From Bacteroidales bacterium (lineage in GTDB: Bacteria; Bacteroidota; Bacteroidia; Bacteroidales; ML635J-15): 12,792 bases of DNA. The notes under the pieces are model-generated. The model was not told the DNA's origin and did not search any database. It was given only the letters and a program-made list of their open reading frames with translations. The position numbers and the translations under genes are program-made. This document shows positions 7,850 through 12,792 of the stretch, piece by piece. The DNA is taken from assembly GCA_007130555.1 (NCBI GenBank), contig SLSH01000137.1, positions 1 through 12,792 of the forward strand, given 5' to 3'. Positions within the stretch are counted from its first letter, which is position 1. Every line of letters begins with the position of its first letter.

Positions 7850-8157
7850 AATAAATAAATTTGTGTTAAAATCCAGATTTGTAAGATAATTACAGAAAAA
7901 AATCTGTTTAATTCTGTTTAAAAACTTTTCTTGCAAAACATATAAAAGACTCCGGAAAGATTTTTTGAAAATAAATCCCATTACTAAACCCCCGAATTCG
8001 AGGGAATAAAATATTTAAAATAGGGAAAACTGATTTGTAATTTAATTATAAAAAATGTTATATTTGTAAGGAAAAAAATGACATAAATGAGAGTGATAAA
8101 AATGAGTTAAAAAAAATATTTTAAAATGTAAAGTAAGCCTATATAAAAATTTTGAAT
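7850..8157. other. Gene-free spacer upstream of the restriction-modification operon
   Basis: This spacer of about 308 bp has no credible gene. It holds a weak inverted repeat just after the RCC1 gene (CAGATTT 7874-7880 and AAATCTG 7900-7906), followed by a T-containing stretch that could act as a poor terminator. A tandem 10-base repeat (TCTGTTTAAT-like, 7903-7922) and a near-perfect palindrome CCCCCGAATTCGAGGG (7989-8004) are also present. The downstream part carries the strong promoter listed separately. Between that promoter and the first gene, a possible 7-codon leader ORF (ATGAGAGTGATAAAAATGAG then TAA, from 8088) can be read, with no evidence that it is used. Confidence 0.5.
8034..8066 (+). 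promoter_or_regulatory. Bacteroidota sigma-A-type promoter of the restriction-modification operon
   Basis: TTTG at 8034-8037 and TATATTTG at 8059-8066 are separated by 21 bases, which fits the phylum's TTTG-N(about 19-21)-TAnnTTTG consensus without mismatch. Transcription would begin near 8072, leaving a leader of about 85 bases before the ATG at 8158. This is the most complete promoter in the window and drives the endonuclease and two methyltransferase genes. Confidence 0.65.
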
Positions 8158-10176
8158 ATGAGTGATTATACATATATAACATCTAATAGTAGTTTGATTT
8201 CTTTTGGAAATACAAGTGCACGATTAGGAGATTCAAGAACAACTTATGCCAAAATTTTAAAAGCGATTGTTGAATTCAGAACTAAAAATAAAAACTGGCA
8301 ACCCCCTGACCAAGAAGATTTCGGCACATTACTTGGAGAAAAAGAAATATTTGAAATAAGAGAAAATACTGTTGTTGGCAAAGCAAAAGATGTAAGAGTT
8401 AAAACAGCCTTTCTTTCGCAATTAGGTCTTACAACAGAACAACGTATCACAACGGAAGCAGGGACTGAATTATTGGAAAATACAGGAACATTTGAAACAA
8501 ACGAATTTGATATTTCAAAAGAGAGTTACACTTACTTAAAACAGTTCCTTAAATATCAGCATGACGATTTTCAAGTATTGCCTTTGCTGTCGTTAATCTA
8601 CACTTGTATTGAATTTGAGAATGAATTGCCGATTGATTTTGTTACTTATGTTTGGGCAGGCACTCAATCAAAAAACGAGCTAATTAAAAACATAAAAACG
8701 TATAAAAAACATTCTGATTATAAAAAGACCGTTTATCAATCGGTTGAAAGCTCAGAAAATACAGAAATTGCTAAAAAAAATGCTATACATTTTTCATCTG
8801 CTCACAGTATTTCTGACACAAAAGAGTTAAAACAACTCCTTTACGCTATTCTTCCGCATGGTAAAGGTAATACTTTTAAAGATAAAACAATTGCTCTGTT
8901 TATTGATTTTTATTCGTATTGGTTGAATAAAGAAAAATGGGACGACACTAAAAAAACAAGTTTTATTCAAGATAAACTAAAATCAAGATACAAGGACATT
9001 TCTAGCAAAAAACCAAGTTATTATTTAGAGGCTTTATTTAATACAACATCGTTGAATAATTCTTCTGATTGGAAAAAAATAATTGTTTTTTTTGAAGACA
9101 CACCTTTGATTTCTTCGAAAGACGAACAATCTTTTGTTTTAAACTTCCAATTGCTTTATATGTTTATCAAAAAACTATCTGTCTGTGAGGAGTACAGGGA
9201 TTTAAATATCAGACATTTAAAACTATTAGATATATTTATTTTTGAGTATGGAAGTATCAAATTAGACCTTATTTTTTGGTATTTGTTTAGATCTGTAAAA
9301 AACAATTTACTAGAAGTAAAACTTCTTTCCGAAAAAGAATACAGGGAAAAATTAGAAACAAAACAAAACAATATAGATGATATTTATGACTTTTTGAAAG
9401 TAGATATAAATGAGCTTACCCTGCAAATTGCTACTGATTTTCCTGAAGTTAGAAGTCTTGGATTACAAATTTTTGCTACCAAAAGAAAAGAAGAACGTCT
9501 ATTACAATTAGTTAATGATGTTTTTAACAAAGAAAATATCATCAAGATTTTTGAAAATATTTATCCGAGAAACGATAATGAAGTCCGTAAATTAATTAGA
9601 GAGTGGTATTCGGATTATGATGCTACAATACCAGCTTTATTTGAATATTTATTAGGTATTTCCTTTTATTGGCTATCGCAAAAACAAGTAAAAATATCTG
9701 ATATACTTAATTTTGGTTTAGACTCTAATCTTTTGCCTAAAACTCATACAGCCGGAGGACAGGCAGACATTGTTATTCGTTGTAAAGAAAAAGATTACCT
9801 TATCGAAGCAACATTAAGTGAAAATGATGGACAACGAAAAATGGAAGCTGAACCGGTACCACGACATTTAGCTAGACATATTTTAGAAGTTAATCCGAAT
9901 AGTTTGGCATTATTTATTGCAGGACAACTCGACCCAAATAATTTAGTTATATTAAGAAATTATAAATTTTCGCCTTGGTACAATACAGCCGGAAACAGTG
10001 TAGAAAGCATGAACATTCTACCACTTACCGTTTCAAATATGATTTATCTTTTGAAAAAAAATATGGAATACAACGAACTTGAAACAAAGTTTGAAGCACT
10101 TTTAAATTCAGAAACCAAAGACGGTTTCCAATGGTATAAAAACGAAGTAAATACAGTATTTGTAAATGAAAATTAA
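8158..10176 (+). CDS. Probable AlwI-family type IIS restriction endonuclease
   Basis: The gene encodes 672 residues from the ATG at 8158; an in-frame TTG at 8152 adds two residues and is less likely. The C-terminal third has a PD-(D/E)XK-like nuclease core: THTAGGQADIVIR (catalytic Asp about 537), then YLIEATLS (Glu about 550, with Thr where Lys is often found). Then comes QRKMEAEPVPRHLARH, resembling the conserved E.EPV.RH segment I recall from AlwI/BstNBI-type enzymes. The N-terminal part (VRVKTAFLSQLGLTTEQR, ITTEAGTELLE) looks like a winged-helix DNA-reading region. Such enzymes bind an asymmetric site and cut a few bases away. The stop overlaps the next gene's start by 11 bases, and two adenine methyltransferases follow, as expected for a type IIS system. 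The family call rests on short motifs and context; a different nuclease family with the same layout is possible. The target site cannot be read from sequence. Confidence 0.75.
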   Translation: MSDYTYITSNSSLISFGNTSARLGDSRTTYAKILKAIVEFRTKNKNWQPPDQEDFGTLLGEKEIFEIRENTVVGKAKDVRVKTAFLSQLGLTTEQRITTEAGTELLENTGTFETNEFDISKESYTYLKQFLKYQHDDFQVLPLLSLIYTCIEFENELPIDFVTYVWAGTQSKNELIKNIKTYKKHSDYKKTVYQSVESSENTEIAKKNAIHFSSAHSISDTKELKQLLYAILPHGKGNTFKDKTIALFIDFYSYWLNKEKWDDTKKTSFIQDKLKSRYKDISSKKPSYYLEALFNTTSLNNSSDWKKIIVFFEDTPLISSKDEQSFVLNFQLLYMFIKKLSVCEEYRDLNIRHLKLLDIFIFEYGSIKLDLIFWYLFRSVKNNLLEVKLLSEKEYREKLETKQNNIDDIYDFLKVDINELTLQIATDFPEVRSLGLQIFATKRKEERLLQLVNDVFNKENIIKIFENIYPRNDNEVRKLIREWYSDYDATIPALFEYLLGISFYWLSQKQVKISDILNFGLDSNLLPKTHTAGGQADIVIRCKEKDYLIEATLSENDGQRKMEAEPVPRHLARHILEVNPNSLALFIAGQLDPNNLVILRNYKFSPWYNTAGNSVESMNILPLTVSNMIYLLKKNMEYNELETKFEALLNSETKDGFQWYKNEVNTVFVNEN

Positions 10177-10957
10177 TAAAATATATCAAGGCGATTGTGT
10201 GAAAGTTATCAATGAAAAAATTGATGATAACTCAATTAATCTAATTTTTGCCGATCCGCCTTACAATCTTTCGGGTAGTTCCTTAAATCTGGAAAACAAT
10301 AAAACAGGTGGAGCTTATTATAAAGTAAATGAGAAATGGGATACTTTTAATTATGATGATTATGTTTCTTTTACAAAAAATTGGTTAAAGGCTAATCATA
10401 GAATTTTGAAAGATAACGGAAGTCTTTATATTTCATGTACACAGCATAATATCGGGGAGATTTTAGTTGAGGCAAGAAAACTCGGTTTCAAACTTAATAA
10501 TATTCTTACTTGGTACAAATTAAATGCAATGCCAAATATTACAAAACGAACTTATACACATTCTACAGAATTTATTTGTTGGTTTGTAAAAGGGAAAAAA
10601 TGGATATTCAACTATGAGGAAGTAAAAGTGTTAAATCCAAATAAAACTAAATCAGGTGAAAATAAACAAATGCGAGATTTTCTGGATTTTATTGAATTGC
10701 CGATTGTTCAAGGTAAAGAAAGATTGAGAGGTAAAAGTGGAAGAGCTTTACATCCAACTCAAAAACCTGAAAGATTATTAGAACTTATCATTAAAGCATC
10801 ATCGAACGAGAATGATATTGTTCTTGACCCATTTTTCGGTACAGGAACAACAGGTTATGTAGCCGAAAAGCTAAAACGAAAATGGATTGGAATCGAAAAG
10901 AATCTAGATTATATTAATATTGCAAAACAACGAATAAAAGAAAAAAAATATGACTAA
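10166..10957 (+). CDS. Beta-class N6-adenine DNA methyltransferase, first of pair (M1)
   Basis: The gene encodes 263 residues and transfers methyl from S-adenosylmethionine, most likely to adenine N6, protecting the host target of the adjacent nuclease. Catalytic motif IV, DPPYNLSGS, is near the N-terminus (30-38). HPTQKPERLLELII (about 196-209) precedes motif I, DPFFGTGTTG (221-230), and motif II, WIGIEK (240-245). This IV-to-I order is the beta class (N6_N4_Mtase, as in HinfI- and MboII-like enzymes). The DPPY variant favours adenine over cytosine N4. The length is normal for a stand-alone enzyme. It starts inside the end of the endonuclease gene (ATGAAAATTAA shared) and its stop overlaps the next start by 8 bases, so the three genes are probably translationally coupled. 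All motifs are present and the enzyme looks intact. Confidence 0.93.
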   Translation: MKINKIYQGDCVKVINEKIDDNSINLIFADPPYNLSGSSLNLENNKTGGAYYKVNEKWDTFNYDDYVSFTKNWLKANHRILKDNGSLYISCTQHNIGEILVEARKLGFKLNNILTWYKLNAMPNITKRTYTHSTEFICWFVKGKKWIFNYEEVKVLNPNKTKSGENKQMRDFLDFIELPIVQGKERLRGKSGRALHPTQKPERLLELIIKASSNENDIVLDPFFGTGTTGYVAEKLKRKWIGIEKNLDYINIAKQRIKEKKYD

Positions 10958-11762
10958 AATAAATTTACAGCATGGGAATTGTGTTGAACTTTTGAAAAAT
11001 ATACCTTCAGGAAGTATTAATCAAATTTTTGCCGACCCCCCCTACAACCTTTCCGGATCTAACTATCAAACCGTCAGGAGTGGTAAAATGGTAGTGTGTG
11101 ATAAAGGCGACTGGGATGTTATTGACGACATACTTGAATTCAATGAAACTTGGGTAAAAGAGTGCGTTCGTGTATTAGCAGATAATGGCACAATTTGGAT
11201 TTCCGGAACATTGCATAATCATCCTTCAATTGGTATAATTCTAAAAAAACTAAACTTATGGATAATAAATGATGTAATTTGGTTTAAAAGAAACGCTGCA
11301 CCATTATTATCTAAAAATCGGCTTGCGCCTTCAACCGAATTGATTTGGATTGGCAGTAAAACAAAAAAATACTATTTTGATTACGAAACTGCCAAAATTC
11401 TTAATGGTGGCAAACAAATGAGAAATTTATGGGAAATAAATGCTCAAAGACATTTGACTTCGCATCCAACTGAAAAACCGGAATCTTTATTGGAAAGAAT
11501 AATTTTACTTGGTAGTAAAGAAGGTGATGTTGTGCTTGATCCTTTTATGGGGAGCGGAACTACAGGTGTTGTTGCAAAAAGATTAAAACGAGATTTTATT
11601 GGTTTTGAAATTAGTCCTGAATATTTTGAAATGGCAGATAAAAGAATAAACAAAGAAAAAAAACAAAGCAAAATAGTCTATTCTGACAAGCTTATTAACA
11701 AAGATGAACAGTTAAGGCTACTTTTAGAAAAACAAGCAAAATATAATGTTGCTAAAGTTTAA
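10950..11762 (+). CDS. Beta-class N6-adenine DNA methyltransferase, second of pair (M2)
   Basis: The gene encodes 270 residues. It has the same motif order as its neighbour: DPPYNLSGS at 29-37, HPTEKPESLLERII at about 182-195, DPFMGSGTTG at 207-216, and DFIGFEISPEY for the SAM pocket. It is a paralogue of the upstream methyltransferase, but the middle region (about 40-170, presumed target recognition) differs strongly. This supports a different strand or sequence being recognised. Two adenine methylases beside one nuclease fit an asymmetric type IIS target with an adenine on each strand. It carries a charged C-terminal tail of about 30 residues (KQSKIVYSDKLINKDEQLRL) that the first enzyme lacks. 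Its ATG overlaps the previous stop (ATGACTAA). Confidence 0.93.
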   Translation: MTKINLQHGNCVELLKNIPSGSINQIFADPPYNLSGSNYQTVRSGKMVVCDKGDWDVIDDILEFNETWVKECVRVLADNGTIWISGTLHNHPSIGIILKKLNLWIINDVIWFKRNAAPLLSKNRLAPSTELIWIGSKTKKYYFDYETAKILNGGKQMRNLWEINAQRHLTSHPTEKPESLLERIILLGSKEGDVVLDPFMGSGTTGVVAKRLKRDFIGFEISPEYFEMADKRINKEKKQSKIVYSDKLINKDEQLRLLLEKQAKYNVAKV

Positions 11763-11788
11763 TAAATTAACCCAAATAAAACTTTACT

Positions 11789-12024
11789 ATGCCTCTATTT
11801 TCGATTACAAAAAACAAAATGGAAAAAATTGAACAAAAGCAATTTACAAATGAACTGGAACTTCATCAGTTAATTGAAAAAAAACTATGTTAACAAACAT
11901 TGCACCAGACCTGGTCGGATTTAACAGGATAAACAAAATTCCGCTAATTGTGGGGAAAAACAAAGTTTTGGCAGAGGGTGTAATTTGGACGGTACTGTTA
12001 ATAACTTTTTCTTTTTTATTTTGA
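11789..12024 (+). pseudogene. Decayed small gene, frameshifted at an A8 run
   Basis: An ATG at 11789 opens a 34-codon ORF (MPLFSITKNKMEKIEQKQF ... ELHQLIEKKLC, stop 11891-11893). At a run of eight A (11877-11884) a second ORF of 45 codons continues from 11887 to 12024 in another frame (MLTNIAPDLVGFNRINKIPL ... AEGVIWT). One extra A would fuse them into a single reading frame of about 80 residues. The MPLF..I.KN..EKI start resembles, from memory, the N-terminus of uncharacterised nuclease-like proteins often found near restriction systems, but those are several hundred residues, so this would be a frameshifted and truncated relic. It has no clear promoter; it could also be read through from the methyltransferase operon 26 bases upstream. 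Confidence 0.45.
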
Positions 12025-12051
12025 AAATATCAAAAAAACTTGATATTATTG
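12020..12051 (+). promoter_or_regulatory. Promoter of the XRE regulator-methyltransferase operon
   Basis: TTTG at 12020-12023 and TATTATTG at 12044-12051 are spaced by 20 bases, one mismatch from the Bacteroidota consensus. Transcription would start near 12057, about 24 bases before the ATG at 12081. The -7 region lies inside the palindromes described at 12026-12067, so repressor binding would block it. Confidence 0.5.
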
Positions 12052-12067
12052 GACAATAATTGTCAAG
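12026..12067. promoter_or_regulatory. Nested palindromes, probable operator for the XRE regulator
   Basis: Three symmetrical elements overlap. AATATCAA (12026-12033) pairs with TTGATATT (12040-12047) across six bases. GACAATAATTGTC (12052-12064) is a perfect 13-base palindrome. A larger inverted repeat has arms CTTGATATTATTG (12039-12051) and CAATAATTGTCAAG (12054-12067), with one extra base in an arm and a 2-base centre. They cover the -7 box and presumed transcription start of the HTH gene, the usual position of an autoregulatory operator. Confidence 0.55.
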
Positions 12068-12080
12068 AACTTTTTTTTCT

Positions 12081-12389
12081 ATGAAAAATTTAGACAGTAC
12101 AGGTACTCAAATCAGAAAACTAAGAGAAAAAGCGAATATGCCTCTTAGAAAACTTGCATCTGCTCTTGATATTGATCAATCTACTTTAAGTAAAATTGAA
12201 AGAAATGAAAGAAAACCAAATCAACAAATGATTGAAAAAATTGCAGAAATATTTAAAGCAAATAAAAATGAATTATTAGTTAGTTTCTATAGTGACATTG
12301 TAGTTTATAAAATTCGTGATGTAAATTTGTTTTCTGAAATACTACAAGTTGCAGAAGCAAAAATTAAATATAAAAATAGTGAAAAATAA
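12081..12389 (+). CDS. XRE-family HTH regulator, controller-protein-like
   Basis: The gene encodes 102 residues from the ATG at 12081; an upstream in-frame TTG at 12060 is unlikely because it lies within the operator. Residues about 9-65 are a lambda-repressor-like helix-turn-helix: IRKLREKANMPLRKLASALD, then IDQSTLSKIERNERKP (recognition helix about 32-43), then IEKIAEIFKANKNELL. The C-terminal 35 residues have no motif I recognise but are typical of small XRE regulators paired with methyltransferase genes. It is followed after 5 bases by a D12-class methyltransferase start, so the two form an operon. It probably binds the palindromes at 12026-12067 to control itself and the methyltransferase, as C proteins do in restriction-modification systems. 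An antitoxin role is possible but no toxin is visible. Confidence 0.85.
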   Translation: MKNLDSTGTQIRKLREKANMPLRKLASALDIDQSTLSKIERNERKPNQQMIEKIAEIFKANKNELLVSFYSDIVVYKIRDVNLFSEILQVAEAKIKYKNSEK

Positions 12390-12394
12390 TAAAT

Positions 12395-12592
12395 ATGTTG
12401 GAATTGTCTGAAATAAAAAAGAAAGAAAAAGTTTTGTTGCCATTTAGATGGGCTGGTGGTAAATTTTATGCATTAAAAATATTAGAAAGATTTTGGAAAA
12501 ATATTGACCATGATGAATATAGAGAACCCTTCCTAGGCGGAGGAGCTGTTTTTTGGGCAAAAACCAAATCTAATTATAATTGGCGTAACTAA
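12395..12592 (+). pseudogene. D12-class (Dam-like) adenine DNA methyltransferase, truncated by an IS66 element
   Basis: Only 65 codons remain of a family that is normally about 260-300 residues. The N-terminal SAM-binding signature PFRWAGGKFYAL (about 16-27) and YREPFLGGGAVFWAK (about 42-56) are clear. The catalytic DPPY motif and everything after it are absent. The family-like sequence runs to about NYNW, then R-N and a TAA stop that belongs to the neighbouring insertion sequence. It therefore cannot be active as it stands. It sits 5 bases after the XRE gene, so it was probably the methylase of a second restriction-modification or solitary methylation system. The remainder may lie beyond the element, outside this window. 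Confidence 0.85.
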
Positions 12593-12792
12593 TCAGAGTG
12601 CAAGTTAGAAATAATTTTTAAACAATTAAGTACATTTTGATTATTTTTTATAGCGGTATCCGTAATAGATATTAATACAGCGAAGTTAAAAGCACCTATT
12701 GCAGATTTAAATTGACCTGATATTTTTTGTTTCACTTTAATATTTCTAATAGCTCTTTCAGAAGCATTATTATCGGGGGGAACATTTGGGTA
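12585..12792. mobile_element. IS66-family insertion sequence, one end, inserted in the dam-like gene
   Basis: The methyltransferase homology ends at about 12584 and the next bases are GTAACTAATCAG; IS66-family inverted repeats typically begin GTAA, so 12585 is the probable element boundary. The transposase frame lies just inside and runs off the right edge. The other end and the expected 8-bp target duplication are not in the window, so the boundary is inferred from one side only. Confidence 0.65.
12589..12792 (-). CDS. IS66-family transposase, C-terminal 67 residues (5' part beyond window)
   Basis: Reading from the right edge, the frame is open for 67 codons and stops at TAG (12591-12589). 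It contains the strongly conserved IS66 transposase ending: VPPDNNASERAIRNIKVKQK, then ISGQFKS, then a helical tail (FAVLISITDTAIKNNQNVL). The Glu in NNASERAIR corresponds to the last acidic residue of the DDE catalytic triad; the two Asp residues would be upstream, off the window. The usual GAxxFAVLRS is GAFNFAVLIS here, a minor change. The stop lies within a few bases of the probable element end, overlapping the inverted repeat. Whether the full enzyme is intact cannot be seen. Confidence 0.92.
   Translation of the reverse strand, partial: YPNVPPDNNASERAIRNIKVKQKISGQFKSAIGAFNFAVLISITDTAIKNNQNVLNCLKIISNLHSD

Noticed and set aside
7989..8004. CCCCCGAATTCGAGGG palindrome as an intrinsic terminator
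   Set aside because: The stem has a mismatch and no T-run follows on either strand; kept only as a note in the spacer.
8088..8111. Seven-codon leader peptide before the restriction operon
   Set aside because: Such short frames are expected by chance in this AT-rich leader and there is no attenuator-like hairpin to support a role.
8152..8157. TTG start for the endonuclease gene
   Set aside because: An ATG follows two codons later and is the more usual start; neither has a ribosome binding site to favour the TTG.

Overview
The window looks like a piece of an AT-rich Bacteroidota genome, probably Bacteroidales-like and environmental. The evidence is the protein content (a FISUMP domain, a type IX secretion sorting-domain-like module, PKD/Ig-like adhesin repeats, an RCC1-repeat lipoprotein), promoters of the TTTG-N19-21-TAnnTTTG type used by this phylum, and the near absence of Shine-Dalgarno sequences before good start codons.

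Left half, 1-5934, all on the minus strand. Transcription order is a WtpA-like tungstate/molybdate-binding lipoprotein (5934-4957), a 1076-residue secreted multidomain protein (4813-1583), then a close paralogue (1335 to the left edge, where it is cut). The two secreted proteins share a signal peptide, a sorting-domain-like module placed near the N-terminus, a PKD-like domain and Ig-like repeats. They also share a -7 promoter box at exactly the same distance from the start codon. The complete copy carries five near-identical 78-residue repeats and ends in a FISUMP domain. A compound inverted/direct repeat overlaps the 3' end of the wtpA-like gene.

Middle, 5935-8157. A 346-bp gene-free stretch separates wtpA from a plus-strand lipoprotein with an Fn3-like domain and an RCC1 beta-propeller (6281-7849). 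A second gene-free stretch follows and holds the clearest promoter of the window.

Right half, 8158-12792, is a DNA modification and defence region, visibly richer in A+T. An overlapping three-gene operon encodes a large PD-(D/E)XK-type protein resembling AlwI-family type IIS restriction endonucleases and two beta-class adenine methyltransferases. This is the gene set expected for an asymmetric target that needs one methylase per strand. Next comes a small decayed gene that appears frameshifted at an A8 run. After it is an XRE-type regulator under a promoter overlapped by nested palindromes, followed 5 bp later by a D12-class (Dam-like) adenine methyltransferase cut after about 62 residues. 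The cut coincides with the end of an IS66-family element whose transposase C-terminus is read on the minus strand to the right edge. The region therefore appears to hold one intact restriction-modification system next to the remains of at least one other.
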